64,000 nucleotides of DNA from Aequorivita sp. HC6-5 (lineage in GTDB: Bacteria > Bacteroidota > Bacteroidia > Flavobacteriales > Flavobacteriaceae), in contig CAJJCS010000007.1 in the NCBI GenBank assembly GCA_905182755.1, positions 62,001 to 126,000 on the forward strand. Reading direction: 5' to 3'. A program made the translations under genes and the position numbers. Under the pieces are notes generated by a model. It was not told where the DNA came from, searched no databases, and saw only the letters and a list, made by a program, of their open reading frames with translations. Below, one piece after another: positions 1 through 10,051 of this stretch (position 1 is the first letter of the stretch; every line of letters starts with the position of its first letter).

Positions 1-1433
1 CTAGGGCTAGTTATTCTTTTAAAAAGGCCTGGATAGGGGCTAAAGTAGGTTTTGAAAACAACAGTGTACGCGCCATTGAAAAAGACACCTTAACCCCTTT
101 GAGCATAAAATACACGGCCTATGAAACCTTTGCTGGTGTTGGTGATAGCACCAAGGTGTTTTTGCAAGGTGGATACCGCTTTAGAACCAACGATAGTTTA
201 AAAAATGGTAGCGTGCAGCGGGTGAGTAAAAGCAATACCATTTATCTGCAGTCTAAAGTTCTTAATACTAAAGATAGACAGCTATCTGTGTTTGCTAATT
301 ACCGTGTTTTAGAAACTACCACAGATCAACAAACACAAACATCATTAAACGCCCGAGTGTTATACAATCAAAACCTTTTTAAGGGGTTTTTAAGACTAAA
401 TACCAGCTTATCTTCAAACAATGGAGTAACACCTCAACAAGATTTCACTTACATAGAGGTAGACCAAGGAGAGGGTATTTACACCTGGAATGATTACAAC
501 GCAAACGGCATACAAGAACTTGAAGAATTTGAGATAGCACAGTTTCAAGATCAGGCAAATTTTATTCGAATTTTACTACCAAACCAACGCTTTATAAAAA
601 TACGAGAAAACACCTTTGGGCAAACACTCACATTTAATGGCCAGAAGTGGTCTGGTAAAAAAGGGGTTTTAAAAATAATTTCTCAGTTTTACAATACAAC
701 CTCCTTTATCATTGACAGAAAAATACGCAGAGCCAACGAAGATTTTAACATTAACCCCTTTAAAGACGGTAAACAAAACCAGTTGGGGCTGGTGTTAAAC
801 TTTAGAAATACCTTGTTTTTCAATAGAGGAAAACAGCGCTATACCACAAACTACACCTATCTTAATACAGCCACAGACAACCTCCAATCTTTGGGGTTAC
901 AATCAAGCAAACTTGAGAGTCACCAACTCAACTTTACGCATAAATTTGCGAAAAGCTGGCTGCTAATTGCCAAAGGTATCAGTGGAACAAATGAAAGCAT
1001 TTCTGAAAATTTTCAGGCTAGAAACTATATTCTAGAAACCTTAGATATAAATCCTAAAATATCATACCTGCTAAATAGCCAAACTCGTTTTGATGTTTTT
1101 TACAACAGTGTTGGCAAAGAAAATACCATCAATGGCTTGGAGGTATTAAGCCAACAAAAATTAGGCGCCTCTTTTGCATATGCAAATGCAGAAAAAATCT
1201 CTATTAATGGTGAATTCTCTTTTATTGACAATGCGTTTAAAGGGAATGCTTTCTCACCTGTTGCCTACCAGATGCTAGAAGGGCTGCAGCCAGGAAATAA
1301 TTACACATGGCGCTTGTTGTTTCAAAAACGTATTACCAAATACCTGGATGCCAACCTTAATTATAATGGCAGAAAAAGCCAAACAAGCAATGCGGTTCAT
1401 ACGGGTAGCCTACAATTAAGAGCCTTTTTCTAG
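1..1433 (+). CDS. C-terminal part of a large putative outer-membrane protein
   Basis: The reading frame is open from the left edge of the window, so the N-terminus is missing; about 476 residues are visible. I do not recognise a named family. The sequence is built of alternating polar and aromatic stretches typical of transmembrane beta-strands and ends in a phenylalanine pair (RAFF), as outer-membrane barrels often do. Around nt 489-533 there is an acidic loop, DYNANGIQELEEF, which resembles a calcium-binding DxNxNG loop. No second domain or signal peptide can be judged because the start lies outside. A hairpin terminator follows 16 bases after the stop. An internal TTG at nt 99 could be taken as a start, but the frame is open and protein-like upstream of it, so it is not the true start. 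Function is not assigned. Confidence 0.75.
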   Translation, partial: RASYSFKKAWIGAKVGFENNSVRAIEKDTLTPLSIKYTAYETFAGVGDSTKVFLQGGYRFRTNDSLKNGSVQRVSKSNTIYLQSKVLNTKDRQLSVFANYRVLETTTDQQTQTSLNARVLYNQNLFKGFLRLNTSLSSNNGVTPQQDFTYIEVDQGEGIYTWNDYNANGIQELEEFEIAQFQDQANFIRILLPNQRFIKIRENTFGQTLTFNGQKWSGKKGVLKIISQFYNTTSFIIDRKIRRANEDFNINPFKDGKQNQLGLVLNFRNTLFFNRGKQRYTTNYTYLNTATDNLQSLGLQSSKLESHQLNFTHKFAKSWLLIAKGISGTNESISENFQARNYILETLDINPKISYLLNSQTRFDVFYNSVGKENTINGLEVLSQQKLGASFAYANAEKISINGEFSFIDNAFKGNAFSPVAYQMLEGLQPGNNYTWRLLFQKRITKYLDANLNYNGRKSQTSNAVHTGSLQLRAFF

Positions 1434-1448
1434 AAGAAGTTATTCCAT

Positions 1449-1482
1449 AAAAAAAAGGCCCCATTGCTGGCAGCCTTTTTTT
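1449..1482. terminator. Bidirectional rho-independent terminator
   Basis: An A8-GGC arm at 1449-1459 pairs with a GCC-T7 arm at 1473-1482, with a small internal CCA/TGG stem between them. It separates two convergent genes ending at 1433 and 1503 and has a T run on each strand. Confidence 0.75.
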
Positions 1483-1502
1483 ATGTCTAAAAGTATAATG
1501 TG

Positions 1503-4434
1503 TTATTTTACAATAATACGCTGTACTTTATTTAATGACTCAGATCCAATTTTTATGAAATACACTCCAGAAGAGACATAAGACATATTGATAGTCTTGT
1601 TATACCCTGCGCCATTGTGCTCTAAAGTATAAAAAGCAAGATTTTGTCCTAGTGTATTATATACATGTATGTTTAAATCTTCTGTATAGGTTGTTGTTGA
1701 AAACTCAAGATCAAACATCTTGTTATCTGTAGATGTAATAATAAATTCTGCATCAGAGAATGTTGCGTCATCTAATCCTAGTTCTCCAGATATGTTTGCA
1801 GTATAGTCATTAGTACGACCAAATTCTAGATCATCACATGGGTTTAAAACATCACCATCTTGATCATCATCTTCTCCACGTAGTCTCATTCTGTGCGTTC
1901 CTGGAGTTACCCCAGATATAGTTGAAAAGTCTACCACAAAATCATAATCTTGATTTTCATTAGCAACCAACTCGCTGGCAACTAACTCAGATGTTTCAAA
2001 TTCATTGTTGTCATTAAAGTCAATCCATAAAGCAAAACGAGAATCTGCATAACCAACTTGCAATGTACCTTCAAATGGGTTGTCGTTTAGTACAAAGTTA
2101 AATACAATGTCTGAATCGTCACTGTATCCAGCTGGATCTGTTCCACAGTTTACATCAAGGTCTTGATCTGCTAGACTAAACTCTGTAACACCATCGTTAA
2201 AATCAGCACAATTACTCTCTGGTTGGCATAATGTACTGGTTATTGTTACTACCAAAGGATCATTAGCAGGATTATCATCACCATCAAGTGCTGTAGCAGC
2301 TGTAACAATATAATCTCCTATTTCAGAAAAATCTTCTGTTGCCGTAAATGTATATGTGTCAGACTCTCCAACAGCTAGAGTACCTGTGTAGGTTTCTGTT
2401 ACCTGAGACCCTCCATTTATATTATAAAACACCGGGATAGATGTTTGGGTGAGCATACCAAAGTTTTGTAATGTGATGGTAATTTGTTCTGCTGCTCCTA
2501 ATGGTCCTGACGTTGGAGCTGTAATAGCAACGACTCCAGTATCATAATCAAGCAAGCTTGTTACATCTTTACAAAACTGGTCGTTATCTGGCAGTTCATC
2601 TCCAGTAATTCCAGTAGCTGCACAAATAGTATAGGTTGTACCATCTGCTCCAAGATTTGCTGTAGCTGTAAATGTATAATCAAAGTTTGATCCTGGAGGT
2701 ATTGGGCCCGCAATCACTTCATTTATTGTTGTTCCTGCGTTTATTGTAAAACTTACTGGAATATTTGTTTGTACGTCTACACCAAAGTTGCGAACAGTTA
2801 CCGTAATGTTCTCAGTAGCACCTAGGTCACCATCTTCTGGCTGTACAATATCTATAACACCCATGTCTAAAGTAGCTTCTGGCGCTACTTTAAATACCGC
2901 TACATGATTTGTGAATCTATATTCTGTGATAAACCAAAATTCGTTATCGTTATTTGGATCAACATCTAATTTTGCATAATCCCCAAATCTATTTCCATTA
3001 ATATTTCCTGTACTGGCACCAAAGATAGTTTCTTCTACAGTCATGACACCTGAAGGGTCTGTTGAAAGGCGCCCGGTGTAAGCTGCAGAAACTCTATTTT
3101 GTGTTGGGTTAGGTGTATTGGGTCCAGCCATAGTTGAGTAACCCATGCCAATATTTCCTTGGTTATCCATTGCCATACTTCCCATCCATGCGTGTCTTCC
3201 ATCTGGCGCAGTGTAAGTTCCTTCTTGTTCCATACTCCAAGGACCTCCATCTGTAGTTTGACGAAACTCATACCAACGAATACCAGCTCTTTCAATACTA
3301 TTACTAGCCTCTACATCAACAACAAAGTTGAAAAGAGCAGAATTATAGGTTGGAAATTTTCTGAACTGTGCTTGATTCATAATTGTAGATTGCAGTGCAT
3401 CTATTGAAGAACCATTGGCGGGCTGAGCTAAATTAGCAAAACTACCACCGTCAAACACATTTATAAAAGGTTCAATATTTGTAAATACTTCTGGGTCTGA
3501 AACATCTGAGTTACTAGGAGTGTCAAAATCTACATTTACAGTCCAAATATTAATAGCATCTTGTGATACACCACCAAATCCATCATCTCTCATATACACT
3601 AGTGGAGCGCCTCCTGTTGTAGGGTGCACGTCATTTGTTATGTTAAGTACTTGCGCACTTGTAAAACCTTGTCCTTGTACACCACTTATTGTAAATCCTT
3701 GTATGTTTGCCGATGAGTCTCCATCTAAAACAGCATCTCTATCAATTACCCATACATCTCTAGCTCCATTATCTGTAATGTAATATCCATCTCTCCAAAC
3801 TGATAGTTTGTTGTAATCATTTATTTGAGAAAATAAATATACATCCCAAGTAGATGTTAATGGATTAGAACCACTAGAAACAGCAATTCTTACTCCTGAA
3901 TTAACATATAGATAACTAATAACCCATCTTTGGGCTAGATTATCATATGATGCAGTTAAATCACAACAACCGTTAGAATTAAAAATTTGCAGATGGTGCT
4001 GTTGGGCCTTGTACAATGTTTCCTACCTTGTCATAAATCATAAAGCCATTATTGTAAACAATAAAAGCATGTTCTGGACCTACAGCGATAGCTGGGTCAG
4101 AGGGAGAGCCTACACTATTTCCAACCTCAAAATCAAACAATGCATCTCTTGTAGGAATTTGTCCTGCAAGTGGATGTGCATTTTCAGTGAAGTAATCATT
4201 TTTTGTTTGAGGATCTTTTCCTGGAATCACATTTACCTTAGCAGACCTCCCATCTTGTGGCGGGCTTGTTTGAAAAATAGGTGTTTCTAGGTTTGATCTA
4301 GAGGCCAATGAAGGCACTGTGATTTTTTGAGCAGATTTCCCTACATAAGAAAGACCATCTTGAGTATCATCTTGAGCTTGCGCAGTAATAAAAGCTGCAA
4401 ACAAAAATAAGAGTAGTGTAACTTTAGATTTCAT
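1503..4434 (-). CDS. T9SS-secreted protein with GEVED and type A sorting domain (one frameshift)
   Basis: A secreted surface protein of about 976 residues. It has a signal peptide (LLLFLFAAFITAQAQ), a large N-terminal region with propeller-like repeats (residues about 90-460), two CARDB-like Ig repeats that each start near a D(M/T)GV motif, a GEVED-type domain (WIDFNDNNEFE, then HRMRLRGEDD), and a C-terminal sorting domain of about 75 residues ending in VQRIIVK, which marks type A T9SS cargo. The gene is split into two frames. The first runs 4434 to about 3985 and the second continues to 1503. Removing one base from the A5 run at 3981-3985 joins them as PSANFNSNGCCDL. The repeat and GEVED part is closely similar to the protein at 22817-25314. 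The ligand or substrate is unknown. The single indel is probably a sequence error rather than real decay, because both halves are otherwise intact. Confidence 0.85.
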
Positions 4435-4676
4435 ATTATTGATTTGAATTTAATTTTTGATTTCAATATGCTAAGATATAGATAATCAAGACTTCAAAAA
4501 AAAATTGACACACAATAGTGAGGTTTTAATGAGAATATTAGATTTTTTGCACTTGATAATTAAAATAAATGCTCTTTTTTAGAGATTTATCTCTGGCCGC
4601 TGTGTTACAACAAATTTCATTATATTGTATGATATAGTAGTAGTATCACAGAGACGTCATATAATAAAAATATCCA

Positions 4677-5036
4677 ATGATTGTAAAACACATTTATATT
4701 ACGCTTTTTATTGTGTTGGGAGTTTGCTGCTCATCAAAGAAAAAAAGCGCTGATATAGCCGCAAAAAACCAAATAAGCAGCGTCAAAAAAGCTGAACTAA
4801 TCTCTAAGGGTTTTACCCCTGGAGTCATCCAGGAGAGTACCCAAAAAGAAGATTGTATATTCACAATTCTAGTTAGTGAGCAAAATAAACAGCCCTACTT
4901 CCTTGATCCTATTAATCTAGATGAGGCCTACAAAAAAAATGGCCTAGCCGTGTTTTTTAAATACAGAGCCTTACGTATGATGAACCGCTGCCAGAGAGCA
5001 AATCCTGTTGAAATACAAGAAATGCAAACAAATTAA
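4677..5036 (+). CDS. Small putative lipoprotein
   Basis: A 119-residue protein that I do not recognise. It has a short hydrophobic leader ending in LGVCCSS, a plausible lipobox with Cys17 as the lipidated residue, followed by a lysine-rich linker and a compact mixed domain with two further cysteines (near EDCIF and NRCQR) that could form a disulfide. It stands alone between two minus-strand genes and is followed by a strong terminator. The ATG at 4677 is the only start that gives a signal sequence. Confidence 0.65.
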   Translation: MIVKHIYITLFIVLGVCCSSKKKSADIAAKNQISSVKKAELISKGFTPGVIQESTQKEDCIFTILVSEQNKQPYFLDPINLDEAYKKNGLAVFFKYRALRMMNRCQRANPVEIQEMQTN

Positions 5037-5068
5037 CTGCTTTTTAAACGCTCAAATTTCAGAACAAT

Positions 5069-5103
5069 AAAAAACCCCAATGACAATATCATTGGGGTTT
5101 TTT
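5069..5103. terminator. Bidirectional rho-independent terminator
   Basis: Perfect 15-bp arms at 5069-5083 and 5089-5103 (A6-CCCC-AATGA and its complement) enclose a 5-base loop. It serves the small lipoprotein gene on the plus strand and glyS on the minus strand. Confidence 0.9.
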
Positions 5104-5122
5104 ATATGCTACAAGACGTTAT

Positions 5123-6658
5123 TTATTGCAGCCAATCTTTCATGGACAAGCTCTTGGAAACCAAATCTGAAATATCTGAAATAGCAATACGCTCCTGCTC
5201 CATGGTATCTCTATGACGAATGGTTACTGTTTTGTCTTCAAGGGTTTGGTGGTCTACCGTTACACAAAATGGAGTACCATTAGCATCTTGACGTCTGTAG
5301 CGCTTACCAACGGCATCTTTTTCATCGTAAAACACGTTGTAATCCCACTTTAAATCTTCAATAATTTGTTTTGCAAGCTCTGGCAGTCCATCTCTTTTTA
5401 TGAGTGGGAATACAGCGATTTTTACCGGAGCCAATATGGCCGGTAGTCTCAAGACGGTTCTTGAAGAGCCGTCTTCTAGTGTTTCTTCTTGCAAAGAATT
5501 ACTAAACACAGCCAAGAACATTCTATCAAGACCTATAGATGTTTCTACCACATAAGGGGTGTAATTTTCTTTGAGCTCTGGGTCAAAAAATTGTAGTTTT
5601 TTACCGCTATGCGCCTCATGTGCTTTTAGATCAAAATCTGTACGAGAATGAATTCCTTCTAATTCTTTAAACCCAAACGGGAATTTAAATTCTATGTCTG
5701 TAGCAGCATTGGCATAATGAGCCAGCTTTTCATGGTCATGAAAGCGGTAATTTTCTGGACCAAGACCTAATGAGTGATGCCATTTTAGTCTAGTTTCTTT
5801 CCAGTAATCATACCATTTCATCTCCTGGCCTGGACGCACAAAAAATTGCATTTCCATTTGTTCAAACTCACGCATTCTAAAGATAAATTGTCTTGCCACA
5901 ATTTCATTCCTGAAGGCTTTTCCTGTTTGTGCAATACCAAAAGGAATTCTCATTCTTCCTGTTTTTTGCACATTTAAAAAGTTTACAAAAATACCTTGGG
6001 CTGTTTCTGGACGCAGGTATAAATCTGTAGCCGTTTCTGCAGAGGCGCCTAGCTTGGTGCCAAACATTAAGTTAAACTGCTTAACGTCTGTCCAGTTTTT
6101 AGAGCCGCTCACTGGGCATACAATACCTAATTCTTCAATGAGTGCTTTTACTCCAAGGAGGTCTTCTGCCTCTAAAAGGCGCGCCATGGTAGATAGCATT
6201 TCAGCCTTTTTCTCTCTATAGCCAATCACCCTAGCATTGGTGGTGACAAACTCTGTTTCATTAAAAGAATCTCCAAAACGTTTTTTGGCTTTGGTGATTT
6301 CTTTTTGAGCTTTATTTTCAAGTTTCTCTGCATGATCCTCAATCAAAACATCTGCGCGATATCTTTTTTTAGAGTCTTTGTTATCTATAAGCGGATCACT
6401 AAAGGCATCAACGTGACCAGAGGCTTTCCAGGTTTTTGGGTGCATTAGTATTGCGGCGTCTAAGCCCACAATATTTTGATGCATATACACCATACTTTTC
6501 CACCAGTACTCGCGTATGTTCTTTTTTAATTCTACCCCATTTTGAGCATAATCATACACAGCACTTAGCCCGTCATAGATTTCACTAGAACCAAAGATGT
6601 ACCCATACTCCTTTGCATGAGAAATTACTTTTTTGAATTGATCTTCATTGTTTGCCAT
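5123..6658 (-). CDS. glyS: Glycine--tRNA ligase (dimeric class II type)
   Basis: Charges tRNA-Gly with glycine in the cytoplasm. The 511-residue length and layout match the single-chain, alpha2-type enzyme and not the separate alpha/beta GlyQ-GlyS form. Visible features are the N-terminal GSSEIYDGLSAVYDY region, class II motif 2 around residue 248 (GIAQTGKAFRNEI), the glycine-site segment EFEQMEMQFF, motif 3 with ETSIGLDRMFLAV, and a C-terminal anticodon-binding domain starting near APVKIAVFPL. The start at 6658 gives the expected N-terminus MANNEDQFKK. On the minus strand a promoter-like TATTTTTG lies just upstream (plus 6663-6670). Its upstream neighbour on the same strand is an unrelated coiled-coil membrane protein. 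Confidence 0.97.
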   Translation of the reverse strand: MANNEDQFKKVISHAKEYGYIFGSSEIYDGLSAVYDYAQNGVELKKNIREYWWKSMVYMHQNIVGLDAAILMHPKTWKASGHVDAFSDPLIDNKDSKKRYRADVLIEDHAEKLENKAQKEITKAKKRFGDSFNETEFVTTNARVIGYREKKAEMLSTMARLLEAEDLLGVKALIEELGIVCPVSGSKNWTDVKQFNLMFGTKLGASAETATDLYLRPETAQGIFVNFLNVQKTGRMRIPFGIAQTGKAFRNEIVARQFIFRMREFEQMEMQFFVRPGQEMKWYDYWKETRLKWHHSLGLGPENYRFHDHEKLAHYANAATDIEFKFPFGFKELEGIHSRTDFDLKAHEAHSGKKLQFFDPELKENYTPYVVETSIGLDRMFLAVFSNSLQEETLEDGSSRTVLRLPAILAPVKIAVFPLIKRDGLPELAKQIIEDLKWDYNVFYDEKDAVGKRYRRQDANGTPFCVTVDHQTLEDKTVTIRHRDTMEQERIAISDISDLVSKSLSMKDWLQ

Positions 6659-6730
6659 AGCACAAAAATATAAAAATCCACTGCCATATGATGGGCAGCA
6701 GATTTTATTTTTTAAGTATTTTTTGAAATC

Positions 6731-7615
6731 TTACTTTAACATGAGTGTTGTACTCCCAATTTGCCTCTGAGCATCAAAAATATTGATGGTATACAACCCC
6801 TTCAATACATCTTGTCCTGTAGTGCCTACAATTGCACATACATCAAGGGCTTGGTTTTCATAAAAAACACTTTCGCTTTTGCTGTAGGTTAGTAGATCTT
6901 GGCCAAAGGTGATGTTTGATTTATCTCCAATGATGTTATTATCAGGATTAATAACCTGGACATATAATACCCTATCTCCTGCCTGTGCCAAGGTATTTGG
7001 CGCTATGGTGTAACAAACCCTAATTTTATCTGCTCTACTAGCGCGCTTGGTCTCTTTTATTTTACCTCCCTTACGAACAATAATAGCCGTAGCATCTAGG
7101 TTTGAAATACCAATCAAAGCACCTTTCTCTAAAGAGTTAAACAGTTGAGTATTTGCTGTTGTTACAGAGTCTACGACTTTAATGGTTTTGACTAAAACTG
7201 CTGTTGTGCTGTCTTTCTCTATGGCCAATCGCTGAGTGACAACTAGTAGACTATCTGCGCGTTTAAAGAGTTGTGTGCGCTCATTTTTTAAGCCTCTAAC
7301 CTGGGCCTTATATCTGGTAATTATAGAAAGATTGGCCTTGTAATCCTTGACAGAGTCTAGAAGTACTATGATGCGGTCTCTTGCGGCTATTAAATCTTTG
7401 TCTTTAAGCTCATTGTCTTGCAAGATCTCATTGTAAGAAACAACAAGCGCTTCCAGCTCTTTTTGAACCTCAGCTTTATCTGCCTCTAAAAAAAGCACTG
7501 TTTCTTTATTTTGTTCTATCAGTGTGTAGGTATACCCCGCCAAGGATACTAACAAAACCACTAATAGGCCTATTAAAATCTTTGCACGATTATTGTTACT
7601 GCTTTGAGTTGTCAT
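6731..7615 (-). CDS. Membrane-anchored coiled-coil protein, unknown function
   Basis: A 294-residue protein of unknown role. Residues about 13-33 form one transmembrane segment (ILIGLLVVLLVSLAGYTYTL). Residues about 35-165 are rich in Leu, Glu, Lys and Asp with heptad spacing and form a long coiled coil, probably in the periplasm. The last 120 residues look like a beta domain with two cysteines (VCYTIAPN and DVCAIVGTT) that may form a disulfide. Similar one-helix coiled-coil proteins are common in Flavobacteriaceae as hypothetical proteins. A -7-like TACCTTTG lies upstream on the minus strand (plus 7654-7661) and comF is divergent, so the two genes share a 62-bp control region. Confidence 0.75.
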   Translation of the reverse strand: MTTQSSNNNRAKILIGLLVVLLVSLAGYTYTLIEQNKETVLFLEADKAEVQKELEALVVSYNEILQDNELKDKDLIAARDRIIVLLDSVKDYKANLSIITRYKAQVRGLKNERTQLFKRADSLLVVTQRLAIEKDSTTAVLVKTIKVVDSVTTANTQLFNSLEKGALIGISNLDATAIIVRKGGKIKETKRASRADKIRVCYTIAPNTLAQAGDRVLYVQVINPDNNIIGDKSNITFGQDLLTYSKSESVFYENQALDVCAIVGTTGQDVLKGLYTINIFDAQRQIGSTTLMLK

Positions 7616-7677
7616 GATGTGTGTTTGGTGTTAATTTATTACATTACAGATGCCAAAGGTACTAAAACTAAAAAGTA

Positions 7678-8364
7678 ATGCTTAATATACTAAACTCCCT
7701 TTTAGATCTTTTATTTCCAAAAATCTGCAATGGTTGTCAGGGAGTTCTCACTGCCCATGAACAAATTATTTGCACCACTTGTAGGCACCAGGCAACATTG
7801 GCTGGATTTCATATAACAAAGGCAGATACCCTAAAAAATATATTCTACGGCAGGGTGGCTATCCAAGAAGCAACTGCACTTTTAAAGTTTCAAAAAAAAG
7901 GCATCACACAAACATTATTGCACAACCTTAAGTATAAAAAACAAGAAGATATTAGCGCTTTTCTGGGCCAATGGCTTGGGGCAGAACTCTCAGAGATACC
8001 TGCGTATAAAAACATTGATGTGGTGGTTGGTGTGCCGCTTCACAAAAACAAACAAAAAGCGAGAGGCTATAACCAAGTAACAGGTTTTGGCAAGGCAATT
8101 GCCGAGGCCCTTGACATTGTTTATCTGGAAGATGTGCTGGTCAAGGTTTCAAAAACAGACTCACAAGTTTTTAAAACAAGGAGTAAAAGAATCCAAGACA
8201 ACCAAGAATTTACCCTTATAAACTCAGCAAAGATAAAAAACAAGCACATTTTACTTGTTGATGACATTGTTACCACTGGAGCTACTTTAGAGAGTTGTGC
8301 TGTGCTATTACAACAAGCAGAAAATGTAAAAATTAGTATTGCTACCATGGCAATTTCTCTGTGA
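7678..8364 (+). CDS. comF: ComF-family phosphoribosyltransferase-like protein
   Basis: A 228-residue ComF-type protein. The N-terminus carries two zinc-finger-like CxxC pairs (CNGC and CTTC), and the C-terminal half is a type I phosphoribosyltransferase fold with the PRPP-binding loop ILLVDDIVTTGATLESC near residues 190-206. In naturally competent bacteria ComF acts inside the cell in DNA uptake and recombination; in Bacteroidota its role is not established. Length and both motifs fit the family well. Divergent from the coiled-coil gene at 7615 and followed 61 bp later by a lipoprotein gene on the same strand. Confidence 0.9.
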   Translation: MLNILNSLLDLLFPKICNGCQGVLTAHEQIICTTCRHQATLAGFHITKADTLKNIFYGRVAIQEATALLKFQKKGITQTLLHNLKYKKQEDISAFLGQWLGAELSEIPAYKNIDVVVGVPLHKNKQKARGYNQVTGFGKAIAEALDIVYLEDVLVKVSKTDSQVFKTRSKRIQDNQEFTLINSAKIKNKHILLVDDIVTTGATLESCAVLLQQAENVKISIATMAISL

Positions 8365-8425
8365 TAGAGTTCTCTATTTTTTAGAGAGCGTTACAATAAA
8401 ACTTTTCCTATTTTTGTTGGGTACT

Positions 8426-10051
8426 ATGCAACAGCAACACCACTCAAATACGTATCGTCTTTTATACATCCCCATTGTATTTCTTTTTTTACTTTCTTTT
8501 ACAGATTGCGCAAAAAAAGGAAGACCCAGTGGCGGGCTTCGTGATACTATTGCGCCAGTTATTTTGCGGAGTGCTCCAGAGAATTTTACGACCAATTTCA
8601 AAAACAATGAAATTCGCATCACCTTTGATGAGTTTATAAAACTCAAGGACATTTCCAAGGAGCTTATTATTTCTCCACCACTAAAATACGCTCCTGTAAT
8701 AACACCCTTGAGCGTTTCTAAGGTGTTGAAAATAAAAATTCTAGACACCCTTAAAGACAACACAACCTATAGTTTTAACTTCGGAAATAGTATTTTAGAC
8801 AATAATGAAGGAAATCTATTTCCAAATTACAAGTATGTATTTTCTACAGGGAGTTATATTGATAGCCTAACTTTAAAAGGAACTGCTGTTGATGCTCTGC
8901 TTCCCAAAACAGATTTTCCAACAACTGTTGCTTTATATCAAGTAGACCAGTCTTACAAAGACTCCCTAGTGTTTCTGGAGAAACCCACCTATATTACCAC
9001 GACCATTAATGAAACAAACAATTTTGAATTAAGCAATCTCAAGCAGGGCACTTACCAACTCATCGCCCTAAAGGAACAAACTAGAAACTATACCTTCCAG
9101 CCTAAAACAGATAAAATAGGCTTTTATAAAGACCTTATTACCATCCCTACAGACAGCCTCTTTGAATTAAAACTGTTTAAAGAAGTGCCAGATTTTAAAC
9201 CAACACGCCCAAAGCTAGAGAGCAGCAATAGAATCTCTTTTGGGTATGAAGGAAAAACAGATAATTATCAAATTACCTTACTCACGCCAATGGAGGATGA
9301 TTTTCAATACCAAGTCTTAAAACAGCCCGGTAGAGACACCCTAAACTTTTGGTTTAAACCAAAGGTTACCAAAGACTCACTGGTATTTGTTACAAAAAAC
9401 AAACTCCAGATTGATACTACCACGGTGCGTTTTAGAGAACTATACTCAGACTCTTTACGCCTTACGGCTATTAACGATAGGTTGATATCTCTAGCAGATA
9501 CCCTAAAGCTAAAAGCAAATACACCACTAGTTGCTATTAACTCAGAGAAAATTTCTGTAGTTACTAAAGATACCCTAGCCATAGATTTTGTGGCGCAAAT
9601 AAATACCAAAGAAAATGCTGCCCAGATTGTTTTTGACAAACAAGAAGAACAGCTCTATAGCATCACCCTGCGCAATGGCGCTTTGACAGATTACCTATCA
9701 AACACCAATGACTCTATTGTGTATAGGCAACAAGTAAAACCCATTGCAGATTTTGCGTCTCTAAATCTTACTCTTGATAATGCAGATGAGTTTCCATTAC
9801 TTATAGAACTTATTGATGAAAAATTTAAGGTGGTGAAACAAACCTACCTAGAGGCAAATGCCCCTGTATTTTTTGAGCACATTAGCCCTGGCAAGTACTT
9901 TATTCGCCTTATTGTGGATCAAAACAAAAATAAAATTTGGGATCCAGGAAACTTCCTTGATAAACTAGCCCCAGAAAGGGTGGTGTACTACCCTTCAATA
10001 ATAGAACTGCGCGCCAATTGGAGCTGGAGTGAAACCTTTACCCTAAAGTAA
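8426..10051 (+). CDS. Ig-like (Big_5) domain envelope protein, probable lipoprotein
   Basis: A 541-residue envelope protein. I chose the ATG at 8426 because it gives a clean hydrophobic leader ending in a cysteine (SFTDC, Cys28); the longer frame from 8339 overlaps comF and adds non-signal sequence. After the leader comes KKGRPSGGLRDTIAPVI and a bacterial Ig-like domain of the Big_5 type (ITFDEFIKL at about residue 65). The rest is beta-rich, and near the C-terminus is DQNKNKIWDPGNF, an acidic loop typical of this Bacteroidota family. The function is not known; such proteins are thought to sit on the outer membrane. The last 14 bases overlap the end of the convergent amidase gene. Confidence 0.8.
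   Translation: MQQQHHSNTYRLLYIPIVFLFLLSFTDCAKKGRPSGGLRDTIAPVILRSAPENFTTNFKNNEIRITFDEFIKLKDISKELIISPPLKYAPVITPLSVSKVLKIKILDTLKDNTTYSFNFGNSILDNNEGNLFPNYKYVFSTGSYIDSLTLKGTAVDALLPKTDFPTTVALYQVDQSYKDSLVFLEKPTYITTTINETNNFELSNLKQGTYQLIALKEQTRNYTFQPKTDKIGFYKDLITIPTDSLFELKLFKEVPDFKPTRPKLESSNRISFGYEGKTDNYQITLLTPMEDDFQYQVLKQPGRDTLNFWFKPKVTKDSLVFVTKNKLQIDTTTVRFRELYSDSLRLTAINDRLISLADTLKLKANTPLVAINSEKISVVTKDTLAIDFVAQINTKENAAQIVFDKQEEQLYSITLRNGALTDYLSNTNDSIVYRQQVKPIADFASLNLTLDNADEFPLLIELIDEKFKVVKQTYLEANAPVFFEHISPGKYFIRLIVDQNKNKIWDPGNFLDKLAPERVVYYPSIIELRANWSWSETFTLK

Noticed and set aside
3520-3783. Plus-strand open frame of 87 codons inside the minus-strand T9SS gene
   Set aside because: It is antisense to a well-supported domain, has no family features and reflects the base composition of the real frame. 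The same holds for the many other antisense frames in this window.
6682-6699. Small hairpin CTGCC/GGCAG between the coiled-coil gene and glyS
   Set aside because: Only a five-base stem with an interrupted T run; could be a weak terminator on the minus strand but not clear enough to list.
8339-8425. Longer N-terminus for the Big_5 protein
   Set aside because: It overlaps comF and breaks the signal peptide; the ATG at 8426 gives a proper leader.
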